From CAMTUW01 sp947085035 (GTDB lineage: Bacteria > Actinomycetota > Coriobacteriia > Anaerosomatales > PHET01), in the NCBI GenBank assembly GCA_947085035.1, contig CAMTUW010000019.1, positions 1-40,993 on the forward strand: 40,993 bases of DNA, in the 5' to 3' direction. The notes under the pieces were generated by a model. It made no database searches. It saw only the letters and a program-made list of their open reading frames with translations, and was not told where the DNA came from. Positions 23,041 through 31,947 of the stretch are shown in pieces. Positions within the stretch are counted from its first letter, which is position 1; each line of letters starts with the position of its first letter. A program made the translations under genes and the position numbers.

Positions 23041-23846
23041 AGCATGAGCTCGCCGAATACGTGCGGCAAGCCCCGGAGGGGTTTGGATCCTCGGTCGCGA
23101 GGGAGTACCTGCAGGCTCGGATACTCCAGCACATCGGGCTTTCGGGGCAGATGACGTCACTCGCATTCATGGGCGGCACCGCCTTGCGGTTCCTCTACGC
23201 TGTGCCGCGCTACTCGGAGGATCTCGATTTCGCGCTCGAAGCGAATCGGGAGCGGTATGTGTTCGGTGACGTGCTGGGGGTCATCGCACACGGCTTCAAG
23301 CGTGAGGGCTACGAGATCGAGATCAAGTTCAAGGAGTCGCGAACCGCGGTCGACAAGGCGTTTGTGAAGTTTCCGGGTCTGTTGAATCAGGTGGGCCTCT
23401 CCCCGCATGCCAGCGAGGTACTGAGCGTGAAGGTCGAGGTGGACACGAGTCCGCCTGCGGGGGCCGACTCTGTGGTTAGCGAGGTGCGCCGGTTCGTCCT
23501 CGTGCGACTGTATCACCACGACCGCGCGTCGCTGCTTGCCGGCAAACTCGCCGCAGTCTTGATGCGTCGATACACCAAGGGGCGCGACCTCTACGACCTC
23601 ATGTGGTACCTCTCGGATTCGTCGTGGCCGACGCCGAATCTGACCCTGCTGCGCAATGCCGCGATGCAGGGCGGACTAGACGATCCCGAAGCCCTCGATG
23701 CCGCCGGGTGGCGTGCGGCTGTGCTGCAGCGCTTGGATGGCGTGGATTGGCGCAAGGCCAGGACCGAAGCGGTTCAGTTTCTTGAGCGGCCGCTCGAAGC
23801 TGACTTGCTTGAGCTCGCGACGTTTGAGCGGTTGCTGAAGTCCTGA
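23037..23846 (+). CDS. abiEii: AbiEii-type nucleotidyltransferase toxin, unit 3
   Basis: A 269-aa nucleotidyltransferase toxin. The active-site block is FMGGTALRFLYAVPRYSEDLDFALE, the third acid lies in VEVDTSPPAG, and the conserved helix is LLAGKLAAVLMRRYTKGRDLYDLMWYL. An upstream in-frame extension to 22929 is ignored because ATG 23037 overlaps the antitoxin stop (ATGA), as in unit 2. It is the last gene of the island; 123 bp later the exopolysaccharide priming transferase begins. Confidence 0.9.
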   Translation: MKHELAEYVRQAPEGFGSSVAREYLQARILQHIGLSGQMTSLAFMGGTALRFLYAVPRYSEDLDFALEANRERYVFGDVLGVIAHGFKREGYEIEIKFKESRTAVDKAFVKFPGLLNQVGLSPHASEVLSVKVEVDTSPPAGADSVVSEVRRFVLVRLYHHDRASLLAGKLAAVLMRRYTKGRDLYDLMWYLSDSSWPTPNLTLLRNAAMQGGLDDPEALDAAGWRAAVLQRLDGVDWRKARTEAVQFLERPLEADLLELATFERLLKS

Positions 23847-23969
23847 GGTTCCAGGCCACGCTCGTGAGGTGGCGCAAGTCACACCCTTCCAGTACGATTG
23901 CCCCGCTTGCGCGACACGTCGGACCATCATCAATCGGACATCGCTTGCTACAAGGGGGAGGGGCGCTTC

Positions 23970-25433
23970 GTGAAGATGGGACAGACACCGGAGTTCCTCG
24001 ACCTCGCTGGCCGCAAGCAGCGCCTGCTCGCTCTGCTCGTGGCGATGGACGCCGTCGCCCTTCTCGTCGCCACGCTGGGCGCCACATGGATCCGGTTCCA
24101 GGGACTAGGCGAGCGCGTGCAGTTCGAGAACATCGCCGAGGCGGTGTCCTACTACCAGATCTCCCTGCTGGTGACGCTCATCTGGCTGGTCGTCTTGGCT
24201 TCCGAGGGGCTCTATGATCTTGAGCGGCTCAGCTGGGACGCCGGGGAGTTCTCGCGCGTGCTTCGCGGTATCGCGCTCGGGGTGGTCGCGTTCATCCTCG
24301 CCACGTATGCGCTGAAGACGCCCGGGCTGTCGCGTGCGTGGACCCTCATCGCCTTCGCGCTGGCGGTGCTTTGCGTGAGCGGTGGTCGATTGCTGTTTCG
24401 GACGTGGCTCACCGCACAACGGCGTGCGGGCAAGATGCACCGACGGACGCTCGTTGTGGGCAACAACGCCGAGGCCGCAAGCATCGTGCACATGCTGCTC
24501 TGTCGACCCGATCAGGGACTCACGCCCGTCGGGTGTCTCGCATCGTCGCGAGCCGATGAGCTTGTACTCGATTACTGCGGCGACGAAGTACCGGCGCTCG
24601 GATGCGCCGCCGATGTCGTGGGGGTCGTTCGCGAGCACAGGATCGACACCGTCATCATCGCCTCCTCCGCGTTCGATCACGGCGTCATCTCGCGCATGAT
24701 CGCCGAACTGCGCGGCATCGACCTCTCGATCCACCTCTCCGCGGGCCTGTTCGAGGTATTGACCTCGCGCGTGCTCGTACGAGAGATCGGCGGCGTGCCG
24801 CTGATCACCATCAAGGGCGTCTCGCTCAGTCGTGGTGCACTGAGGACCAAGCGTGTGTTCGACCTCGTGGTCGCCGCGGCCGTTGTGCTCATCGGGATGC
24901 CGGTGTGGCTTGCGGTGTGCGCGGCCATCAAGCTCGACTCCCCCGGACCGGTCTTTTACCGACAGCCGCGCGTGGGCCAAGATGGCGTGCTCTTCGAGAT
25001 GCTCAAGTTCCGATCGATGTGCGTGGATGCAGACGAACAACGCGCCAAGCTCGCCCAGGAAAACGAGGCGACCGGACCGCTGTTCAAGATGAAGAACGAT
25101 CCGCGGGTGACGCGCGTCGGCAAGTGGATGCGCAAGTTCTCGGTAGATGAGTTCCCGCAACTGCTCAACGTGCTGCGCGGCGAGATGTCGCTTGTGGGCC
25201 CACGGCCGCCGCTTGAGCCCGAGACCGTCCAGTACACGGAGTATCACTGGCGCCGCATGGAGGTCCCGCCGGGTATGACGGGTCTGTGGCAGGTGTCGGG
25301 GCGCTCTTCTCTCACCTTCGCGGAAATGGTGCGTCTCGACCTGTTCTATCTCGAGAACTGGAGCGTCGGATTCGACATCGCGCTGCTCTTCCGAACGGTC
25401 CCGGCAGTGCTGTTCGCCAGGGGCTCGTGCTGA
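23970..25433 (+). CDS. undecaprenyl-phosphate sugar phosphotransferase (polyprenol priming transferase)
   Basis: A 487-aa membrane enzyme that starts repeat-unit synthesis by moving a sugar-1-phosphate from a nucleotide sugar to undecaprenyl phosphate. Four N-terminal helices (about 18-150) are followed by a CoA_binding_3 type domain (RRTLVVGNNAEAASIVHMLL; IDTVIIASSAF). After another helix comes the bacterial sugar transferase domain: KRVFDLVVAA, MLKFRSM, KFSVDEFPQLLNVLRGEMSLVGPRPPL and PPGMTGLWQVSGRSSL. The sugar is not determined by sequence. GTG 23970 was chosen because of GGGGGAGG at good spacing; ATG 23976 is close. It belongs functionally with the 987-14100 cluster, from which the toxin-antitoxin island separates it. 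Confidence 0.94.
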   Translation: MKMGQTPEFLDLAGRKQRLLALLVAMDAVALLVATLGATWIRFQGLGERVQFENIAEAVSYYQISLLVTLIWLVVLASEGLYDLERLSWDAGEFSRVLRGIALGVVAFILATYALKTPGLSRAWTLIAFALAVLCVSGGRLLFRTWLTAQRRAGKMHRRTLVVGNNAEAASIVHMLLCRPDQGLTPVGCLASSRADELVLDYCGDEVPALGCAADVVGVVREHRIDTVIIASSAFDHGVISRMIAELRGIDLSIHLSAGLFEVLTSRVLVREIGGVPLITIKGVSLSRGALRTKRVFDLVVAAAVVLIGMPVWLAVCAAIKLDSPGPVFYRQPRVGQDGVLFEMLKFRSMCVDADEQRAKLAQENEATGPLFKMKNDPRVTRVGKWMRKFSVDEFPQLLNVLRGEMSLVGPRPPLEPETVQYTEYHWRRMEVPPGMTGLWQVSGRSSLTFAEMVRLDLFYLENWSVGFDIALLFRTVPAVLFARGSC

Positions 25434-25440
25434 CTTCGTC

Positions 25441-25471
25441 GATCGAGACCGCCCGGTCTCGGTCTTTTGTT
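25441..25471 (+). terminator. rho-independent terminator after the priming transferase
   Basis: GATCGAGACC and GGTCTCGGTC pair over ten positions (one G-T) around a GCCC loop at 25441-25464, followed directly by the T-rich TTTTGTT. It begins seven bases after the transferase stop and 21 bases before the tRNA gene, so it closes the polysaccharide and island transcription unit. Confidence 0.85.
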
Positions 25472-25491
25472 ATCATGTGAGGCCGCGTCAC

Positions 25492-25576
25492 GCGGGCGTG
25501 GCGGAACTGGCAGACGCGCCGGATTTAGGTTCCGGTGAGGCAACTCTTGGAGGTTCGAGTCCTCTCGCCCGCACCA
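25492..25576 (+). tRNA. tRNA-Leu (anticodon UAG)
   Basis: The sequence folds as a class II tRNA of 85 nt. The acceptor arm GCGGGCG (25492-25498) pairs with CGCCCGC (25566-25572), followed by A and an encoded CCA. The anticodon stem CCGGA/TCCGG encloses the loop TTTAGGT, anticodon TAG at 25526-25528. The long variable arm and GGTTCGAGTCC T-arm are present. UAG reads CUA and, with wobble, other CUN leucine codons. It stands between a terminator and tig. Confidence 0.95.
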
Positions 25577-25638
25577 CGCGCCTTCGCGTCAGCTTTTAGA
25601 GGCCATTCTGGTCACAGACATCTGAAAGGAATCAACCC

Positions 25639-26961
25639 GTGCTCAAAACATCAGTCGAACGCCTCGAGGGCATCGCTGTGCGTCTTACCGTGACCGTACC
25701 ATCCACTGAGGTGGATGCTGCGATCGCTCGTGCATACAAGGCGATAGCCGCCAAGGTCAGGGTGCCCGGTTTTCGTCCCGGCAAAGCCCCGCACGCCGTT
25801 CTCGATTCCATGATGGGCCGCGAGAGCATCCTGGCTGAGGCCACGGAAGACGTCGTGAACACGACGTACCCCAAGGCGCTTGATATCGAGGAGCTGCGCC
25901 CGATCGAATCCCCTGAGCTCGATGAGCTTGACACGGTCGAGCCCGGCGTCGAGTACACCTACTCGGCCCAGATCGACGTTCGCCCCGAGCTCACGCTGTC
26001 AAGCATCGCCGATCTGTCGGTGACGCTTCCCGAGCGCGAGGCCACGGACTTCGACGTGGAAGAGCAGATCGACATGATGCGCGAGCGTTTCGCGAGCGTT
26101 GAGCTGGTCGAAGGGCGCGGCGCTCAGGCCGACGACTACGTTCTCCTCTCCTTCTCCGGGCTGGTCGACGGTGAGCCCTACGAGGGTAATCAGGTCGACA
26201 AGTACCTCTACGAGATGAGTCGCGGGTTGATGCCGCAGGAGTTCGATGAAGGTATCGTGGGCATGAAGGCCGGAGACGAGACGACCGTCGAGTTTCTGAT
26301 CCCCGAGACGTCATCCAACGCTGAATTCGCCGGTAAGACGGCGACATTCTCGGTCACGGTCCATGAGGTCAAGGCCAAGGTGCTGCCCGCGGTCGACGAG
26401 GAGTTCGCCACGAACGTCGGTGGATTCGAGTCGGTCGAGGAGTTGCAAGCCGACATCAGGAACCGAATCGGTGTGCAGAAGGGAATCGCGTACGGGCGTC
26501 TCAAGGAGAATCGCGTGCGTGCAGCCGTTGCCGAACGACTCGAGGGAGACGTGCCTGAAGCCATCGTCGTGGGCCGTCAGGCCGCGATGGTTCGTGACTT
26601 CATGAACATGCTCGAGAACCAGGAGATGATGATCGATCGGTACCTGGCGCAGGTGGGCATGGACATGGACACCTTCGAGGCCGACATGGCCCGGCAGGCC
26701 ACGCAGTCGGTCAAAGAGGACCTTGCCCTCGAGGCGTTGTTCCGCGCCCTCGAGCTTGAGATCACCGACGAGGACATCGACACCGAGCTTGCCGAGGTCG
26801 GCCAAGCCACCGACGCGAGTCCCGAGGACACGAGGGCTCGCTGGGAAGAGATGGGTCTCATGGCTGTCCTTCGCGAGCAGATCATGCACCGCAAGGCCGT
26901 CTTCTGGCTCCTTGACAACGTCGAGGTCGTCGATGAAGCGCCCGAGACCACTGAGGAGTAA
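25639..26961 (+). CDS. tig: trigger factor, ribosome-associated chaperone
   Basis: A 440-aa trigger factor, the chaperone and peptidyl-prolyl isomerase that meets nascent chains at the ribosome exit tunnel. The N-terminal ribosome-binding domain has the signature GFRPGKAP (from residue 44). The FKBP-like domain is near 155-245 (GAQADDYVLLSFSGLVDGE; GMKAGDETTVEFLIPE), and the helical C-terminal arm domain fills the rest, ending in an acidic tail. GTG 25639 has AAAGGA upstream. clpP starts two bases after its stop. The tig-clpP-clpX order is widely conserved. Confidence 0.97.
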   Translation: MLKTSVERLEGIAVRLTVTVPSTEVDAAIARAYKAIAAKVRVPGFRPGKAPHAVLDSMMGRESILAEATEDVVNTTYPKALDIEELRPIESPELDELDTVEPGVEYTYSAQIDVRPELTLSSIADLSVTLPEREATDFDVEEQIDMMRERFASVELVEGRGAQADDYVLLSFSGLVDGEPYEGNQVDKYLYEMSRGLMPQEFDEGIVGMKAGDETTVEFLIPETSSNAEFAGKTATFSVTVHEVKAKVLPAVDEEFATNVGGFESVEELQADIRNRIGVQKGIAYGRLKENRVRAAVAERLEGDVPEAIVVGRQAAMVRDFMNMLENQEMMIDRYLAQVGMDMDTFEADMARQATQSVKEDLALEALFRALELEITDEDIDTELAEVGQATDASPEDTRARWEEMGLMAVLREQIMHRKAVFWLLDNVEVVDEAPETTEE

Positions 26962-26963
26962 CC

Positions 26964-27578
26964 ATGCTGCCTGAGATCAATTCACTCGTCCCTATCGTCA
27001 TCGAGCAGACGAGCCGCGGGGAGCGAAGCTTCGACATCTACTCGCGACTGCTCAACGAGCGGGTCATCTTCCTCGGCATGTCGATCGATGACCACGTCGC
27101 GAACCTCGTCATCGCGCAGCTGCTGCACCTCGAGAGCGCTGATCCCGAGAAGGACATCAACCTCTACATCAACTCGCCCGGCGGAAGCGTCACGGATGGG
27201 CTTGCCATCTACGACACGATGCAGTTCATCAAGCCGCAGGTCTCGACGATCTGCATCGGGCAGTGCGCCTCGATGGCGGCGGTGCTGCTGGCCGCCGGTG
27301 CACCTGGCAAGCGTTTCGCGCTGCCGCATTCGCGCGTGCTGATCCACCAGCCGTGGGGCGGCGCGCAAGGGCAGGTCACTGACATCGAGATCCAGGCCAA
27401 AGAGATGCTTCGGATGCGCGCGCAGCTCGACGATATTCTCGCGCTGCATACCGGTCAGTCGGCCGAGAAGATCCATTCCGACACCGAGCGCGACAACATC
27501 ATGATGGCCTCCGAAGCTCGTGACTACGGGCTCGTGGACGCGGTTGTCGAGAGCCGCAAGACGGTAGAGGAGAAATAG
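26964..27578 (+). CDS. clpP: ATP-dependent Clp protease proteolytic subunit
   Basis: A 204-aa ClpP serine peptidase that forms a double-ring proteolytic chamber and degrades substrates delivered by ClpX. The catalytic triad is Ser103 (GQCASMAAV), His128 (RVLIHQP) and Asp177 (DTERD), with the same spacing as in E. coli (97/122/171). SPGGSVTDG and AKEMLRMR are further family blocks. No long propeptide is seen. ATG 26964 uses a GAGGAG site that lies within the last codons of tig. clpX begins one base after its stop. Confidence 0.98.
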   Translation: MLPEINSLVPIVIEQTSRGERSFDIYSRLLNERVIFLGMSIDDHVANLVIAQLLHLESADPEKDINLYINSPGGSVTDGLAIYDTMQFIKPQVSTICIGQCASMAAVLLAAGAPGKRFALPHSRVLIHQPWGGAQGQVTDIEIQAKEMLRMRAQLDDILALHTGQSAEKIHSDTERDNIMMASEARDYGLVDAVVESRKTVEEK

Positions 27579-27579
27579 C

Positions 27580-28851
27580 GTGAGTCCTACTCGCCAGCCG
27601 GAAGGCCCCGAGCAGCTCAAGTGCTCGTTTTGCGCCAAGAACCAGCGCAACGTGAAGAAGCTCATAGCCGGACCGGGCGTCTACATCTGTGACGAGTGCA
27701 TCGAGCTGTGCAACGACATCGTCGAAGACGAGCTGGTGGAGGACCTGGCCGAAGCCCCGCCGCTCGCCGATTTGCCGACTCCGGCCCAGCTCCATGAGGC
27801 GCTCGACTCCTACGTCGTGGGACAGGAGCGCGCCAAGAAGGTTTTATCGGTAGCGGTCTACAACCACTACAAGAGGGTCGCGCTGGCTTCGACGGACACC
27901 GAGAGCGATGTCGAGCTCGCCAAGAGCAACATCTTGTTGCTGGGGCCCACCGGCTGCGGCAAGACGCTTCTCGCCCAGACGCTCGCCCGTGTGCTCAAGG
28001 TGCCGTTCGCGATCGCAGACGCCACCGCGCTCACCGAAGCGGGCTACGTGGGCGAGGATGTCGAGAACATCTTGCTCAAGCTCATCACGGCGGCGGATTT
28101 CGACATCAAGCGCGCCGAGGTCGGGATCATCTACATCGACGAGATAGACAAGGTCGCCCGCAAGGCCGAGAACCTGTCGATCACGCGCGACGTGTCCGGC
28201 GAGGGCGTACAGCAGGCGCTGCTGAAGATTCTCGAGGGCACCGAGGCGGCGGTCCCCCCACAGGGAGGGCGCAAGCACCCGCAGCAAGACCTGCTGCGCA
28301 TCGACACCACGAACGTGCTGTTCATCCTGGGCGGCGCATTCGTCGGACTGGACAAGATCATCGCTGAGCGCATCGGCAAGAAGGGTGTGGGCTTCCAGGC
28401 CGAGATGTCATCCGTCAGCCGCGAAAGCAACAGCGAGCTGCTCGACAGGACGCTTCCCGAGGACCTGCATCGTTTCGGCATGATCCCCGAGTTCGTCGGT
28501 CGTCTCCCGGTCATCACCAATGTCGGGGAGCTCTCTGAGGCTGACCTGGTGAGTATCCTCACGCAGCCCAAGAACGCGCTCGTCAAGCAGTATCAGAGGC
28601 TGTTCGCACTGGAGCAGGTCAAGCTCACCTTCACCGAAGAGGCCTTGAGCGCGATAGCTCATCAGGCGATCAAGCGGCAGACGGGTGCGCGCGGGCTGCG
28701 CTCCATCTGCGAGGGCATCCTGCTCGACACGATGTATGACATTCCCAGTGAAGACGACATCGTCGAGGTGGTCGTCACGGCTGAGGCGGTCAACGGAACC
28801 AGCGGCCTCACGTTGGTGCGCTGCGGGAGCGCCGAAGACGTCTCGGCGTGA
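27580..28851 (+). CDS. clpX: ClpX, ATPase/unfoldase subunit of the Clp protease
   Basis: A 423-aa AAA+ unfoldase. The N-terminal zinc domain uses Cys15, Cys18, Cys37 and Cys40 (CSFCAKNQ; CDECIELC). Walker A is GPTGCGKT (near 122-129), Walker B IIYIDEIDKVARK, the pore-side GYVGEDVENILLKL is present, the ClpP-contact loop lies in the region after VGFQAE, and RLPVI follows the GMIPEFVG sensor segment. It recognises tagged proteins, unfolds them and feeds ClpP. GTG 27580 has GAGGAG upstream and is one base from the clpP stop. The next gene is convergent, 12 bp away. Confidence 0.98.
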   Translation: MSPTRQPEGPEQLKCSFCAKNQRNVKKLIAGPGVYICDECIELCNDIVEDELVEDLAEAPPLADLPTPAQLHEALDSYVVGQERAKKVLSVAVYNHYKRVALASTDTESDVELAKSNILLLGPTGCGKTLLAQTLARVLKVPFAIADATALTEAGYVGEDVENILLKLITAADFDIKRAEVGIIYIDEIDKVARKAENLSITRDVSGEGVQQALLKILEGTEAAVPPQGGRKHPQQDLLRIDTTNVLFILGGAFVGLDKIIAERIGKKGVGFQAEMSSVSRESNSELLDRTLPEDLHRFGMIPEFVGRLPVITNVGELSEADLVSILTQPKNALVKQYQRLFALEQVKLTFTEEALSAIAHQAIKRQTGARGLRSICEGILLDTMYDIPSEDDIVEVVVTAEAVNGTSGLTLVRCGSAEDVSA

Positions 28852-28863
28852 CGATTGCGGTGC

Positions 28864-29109
28864 TCAGGTGTCTTGTGCGTGGTCGCGCGCGGTGTGGGAG
28901 GCGCGCACCAAGCCGAGGGCCCGCAGCCGATCGTTGGGATACAGGTCGCGAGGGACGTGCTCAGCGCCCAGCGCCGTGAACACGAGATAGCGCGCACATT
29001 CGGAGTACTCGCCGTTGCAGTATTGGACGCGATACATCGCGCGCGTGGTGGAGTCGGCTTCCATCTGGTCGTTGAAGAGTGGGCACTTCGCTCTCAGCTC
29101 GCACGCCAT
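28864..29109 (-). CDS. small Cys-containing conserved protein of unknown function
   Basis: On the minus strand, 81 residues beginning MACELRAKCPLFNDQM and continuing with YRVQYCNGEYSECARYLVF and VPRDLYPNDRLRALGL. Four cysteines (C3, C9, C31, C38) stand in a pattern I recognise from short conserved proteins of anaerobes (CELxxxCPFFN...YCxG...CARY), which may bind metal or an Fe-S cluster; the function is unknown to me. Start: GGGAG lies nine bases upstream of ATG 29109; ATG 29118 and a GTG further up are alternatives. Its 3' end converges on clpX. It is the only minus-strand gene I can support. The stretch 29110-29277 holds only promoter-like TAGAAT (29233-29238) for valS. Confidence 0.75.
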   Translation of the reverse strand: MACELRAKCPLFNDQMEADSTTRAMYRVQYCNGEYSECARYLVFTALGAEHVPRDLYPNDRLRALGLVRASHTARDHAQDT

Positions 29110-29277
29110 ACGAGTCATCTCCCGAAGATCGTGGCTGCTGTCTGCTACTGAGAGTGTTCCATTTTCAGCGTCGTTTATGACACTCACCTTGTCATTCGGG
29201 GTTTCCTCGCCTCGTGCCAGCTGCTCGACTGCTAGAATCCGTATACGCATATCGAGGTCACCGGGAAGGAACGGCAC

Positions 29278-31932
29278 GTGAGCGAGCTCCCCAGCGCGTA
29301 CGACCCCAATGAAGTCGAAGGTCCGATCTTCGCATCGTGGATCGACGGCGGTCATTTCGGTTCGCGCATCGTGCCGGGCGTCCGTCCCTACTCCGTGGTC
29401 ATCCCGCCCCCCAACGTCACGGGCTCGCTTCACATGGGCCACGCGCTCAACAACACCATTCAAGACGTCGTGGTGAGGCGCCAGCGCATGCTGGGCCGCC
29501 CGACTCGCTGGGTCGTGGGCACCGACCATGCAGGTATCGCGACGCAGAACAAAGTCGAGCAGAAGCTCGCGGCCGAAGGCAAGAGCCGCCACGATCTGGG
29601 ACGCGACGCGTTCATCGAGGCGTGCTGGGAGTGGCGCCACGAGCACGGTGCCACCATCATCGGTCAGCTCAAGGCGATGGGCTGCTCGTGCGATTACTCA
29701 GACGAGTGGTTCACCATGGACCCGACGTACCAAGCGGCCGTGCGAAAGGTCTTCGTCGCGTGGTTCGACAAGGGCCTCATCTACCGAGGCAAGCGCATCA
29801 TCAACTGGTGCCCGCGCTGCACGACCGCGCTTTCAGACATCGAAGTCGAGCACGAGGATCGCGCCGGCCACCTGTGGCACCTGCGCTATCCGCTTGAGGT
29901 GCCGGTCGGAGGCGTCGACCACCTGGTGGTCGCGACGACGCGGCCCGAGACGATGCTCGGCGACACCTGCATCGCCGTTCACCCCGACGACGAGCGCTAC
30001 CGGGCGCTGGTCGGCTCGATGGTGGTCCTGCCGCTCGTCGGGCGCAGGATCCCGGTCGTCGCCGACGCTCACGTCGATCCGTCGTTCGGATCCGGTGCCG
30101 TCAAGGTGACGCCCGCTCACGACCCCAACGACTTCGAGATCTCAGAGCGTCACGGGTGCGAGAAGATCAACATCATGAACGCCGACGCCACGATCTCGGT
30201 CGAGGGTGGCGCGTACGCGGGTCTGGATCGCTACGAGGCGCGCGAGCGCGTGGTGGCCGACCTCGACGCCTTGGGGTTGCTGGTGGCAGTCGATGATCAC
30301 GCGCATTCGGTGGGGCAGTGTTACCGCTGCCAGACCGTCGTGGAGCCGTGGCTTTCGGACCAGTGGTTCGTTGACATGCGGCCGCTCGCCGAGCCGGCCA
30401 TCGAGGCGGTGCGCGACGGACGCGTGACCTTCCACCCGAAGCGCTGGGAGAACGTCTACTTCCTCTGGATGGAAAACATCCGCGACTGGTGCATCTCTCG
30501 GCAGTTGTGGTGGGGGCATCGCATCCCCGTCTTCTACTGCGATGCATGCGGATGGAGCGGGGCCAGCGAACACGATATCGAGCGGTGCCCGAAGTGCACC
30601 TCAAAAGCGATCCGCCAAGACGAGGACGTGCTGGATACGTGGTTCTCGTCGCAGCTGTGGCCCTTCGCGACCCTGGGGTGGCCCGAGTCTGACGAGAGGC
30701 TCGACTACTTCTACCCCACGAACATGCTTTCGACCGCGCGAGACATCCTGTTCCTGTGGGTCGCTCGGATGATCATGAGCGGCATGTATTTCAACGATGG
30801 CAAGGTGCCCTTCGACGACGTGATCATCCATCCAACGGTGTTCAACGCCGAGGGAAGGCGCATGAGCAAGTCGCTCGGCACCGGGATCGATCCGCTCGAG
30901 CTCATGGAGCACTACGGCGCCGACGGCATGCGCTTCGGGTTGATGCTGCAGGTCACGGGCAACCAAGACATCCGCTTCTCCGAAGAGAAGTTGATCTCGA
31001 GCCGGAACTTCTCGAACAAGATATGGAACGCGAGCCGCTTCGTGTTCATGAACCTCGATGGCTACGTGCCCGGGCCCCCTGAGCCCATGACCGTGGCCGA
31101 TCGCTGGATACTGTCTCGCCTGGCGGGCTTGGCTGCACGGGTCGGGGAGGGGCTTGACACCTACGAGTTCGGCGAGGTCGCACGCTCGCTCTACGACTTC
31201 TTCTGGAACGAGTTCTGCGACTGGTACATCGAGCTCGCGAAGGGTCGCTTGCAGGCCGGCGGCGAGCAGCGGGCCAGCGTGCAGCGGATTCTCGTGTTCG
31301 TGCTGGACCAAGCGCTTCGCCTGCTGCATCCCATGATGCCGTTCGTGACCGAGGGCATCTGGCGGCGTCTCCCGCTGCTCGAGGCCGACCGTGCCGCGTC
31401 GCTCATGGTGGCCGCGTGGCCGGACACGGCAGGTCTCGCGCGCTTCACGGATCCCGCGGCCGAGCGCTCGGTGGCGCGTCTCATCGAGGTGGTGGGCGGC
31501 ATCCGCGCGGTGCGCTCACGCTATCGCATTCCGCCGAAGCAAGGGCTCGAGGCGGTCTTTCGCACGGCGGGCGACGCCGAGCAGACGTGGGTCACGACCG
31601 AGTTCGGGCAGATGTCCGCGCTGGCCGGCGTGTCGTCGTTCTCGGCGGGAACTGATCTGGACAAGCCACCGCATTCGGCGACGGTGATCGCATCGGGCCT
31701 TGAGATCTATCTGCCGCTCGAAGGAATCGTCGACTTTGCGGCCGAGGCTCTCCGTCTGGGCAAAGAGCGCGAGGGCCTTTCCGCCGACGCGGCGAAGTTC
31801 GAGCGCAAGCTCTCGAACGAGGGATTCCTCGCCAAGGCCTCGCCCGAGATCATCGAGAAGGACAGAGCGAAGCTGGCCGAGATATCAGAGCAGCTGAAGC
31901 TTGTCGAAGCGCAGCTCGCCGAGCTGGCGTAA
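29278..31932 (+). CDS. valS: valyl-tRNA synthetase
   Basis: An 884-aa class I aminoacyl-tRNA synthetase that charges tRNA-Val. The HIGH motif appears as HMGH (52-55, in PPNVTGSLHMGHAL) and the KMSKS motif as RMSKS (528-532). The editing domain contains TTRPETMLGDTCIAVHP, which removes misactivated threonine. DWCISRQLWWGHRIPVFYC and a zinc-type CxxC pair (CDACGW; CPKC) follow, then the anticodon-binding domain, and a C-terminal coiled coil near 820-884 (LGKEREGLSADAAKFERKLSNE...). GTG 29278 has AAGGA upstream. No T-box leader was seen before it. folC follows after 15 bases. Confidence 0.98.
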   Translation: MSELPSAYDPNEVEGPIFASWIDGGHFGSRIVPGVRPYSVVIPPPNVTGSLHMGHALNNTIQDVVVRRQRMLGRPTRWVVGTDHAGIATQNKVEQKLAAEGKSRHDLGRDAFIEACWEWRHEHGATIIGQLKAMGCSCDYSDEWFTMDPTYQAAVRKVFVAWFDKGLIYRGKRIINWCPRCTTALSDIEVEHEDRAGHLWHLRYPLEVPVGGVDHLVVATTRPETMLGDTCIAVHPDDERYRALVGSMVVLPLVGRRIPVVADAHVDPSFGSGAVKVTPAHDPNDFEISERHGCEKINIMNADATISVEGGAYAGLDRYEARERVVADLDALGLLVAVDDHAHSVGQCYRCQTVVEPWLSDQWFVDMRPLAEPAIEAVRDGRVTFHPKRWENVYFLWMENIRDWCISRQLWWGHRIPVFYCDACGWSGASEHDIERCPKCTSKAIRQDEDVLDTWFSSQLWPFATLGWPESDERLDYFYPTNMLSTARDILFLWVARMIMSGMYFNDGKVPFDDVIIHPTVFNAEGRRMSKSLGTGIDPLELMEHYGADGMRFGLMLQVTGNQDIRFSEEKLISSRNFSNKIWNASRFVFMNLDGYVPGPPEPMTVADRWILSRLAGLAARVGEGLDTYEFGEVARSLYDFFWNEFCDWYIELAKGRLQAGGEQRASVQRILVFVLDQALRLLHPMMPFVTEGIWRRLPLLEADRAASLMVAAWPDTAGLARFTDPAAERSVARLIEVVGGIRAVRSRYRIPPKQGLEAVFRTAGDAEQTWVTTEFGQMSALAGVSSFSAGTDLDKPPHSATVIASGLEIYLPLEGIVDFAAEALRLGKEREGLSADAAKFERKLSNEGFLAKASPEIIEKDRAKLAEISEQLKLVEAQLAELA

Positions 31933-31947
31933 GGAGACGCGGGCACC

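Noticed and set aside
14100..23969. Prophage or transposon as carrier of the toxin-antitoxin island
   Set aside because: No integrase, transposase, terminal inverted repeats or attachment-site duplication is visible; the only long repeat is internal.
25492..25576. tRNA-Leu as the integration site of the island
   Set aside because: The tRNA lies beyond the priming transferase and a terminator, and I see no copy of its 3' end at the island borders.
29110..29277. T-box riboswitch before valS (and before thrS at 33826-33906)
   Set aside because: I looked for the conserved T-box sequence and a terminator/anti-terminator pair and found neither; both leaders are also short.
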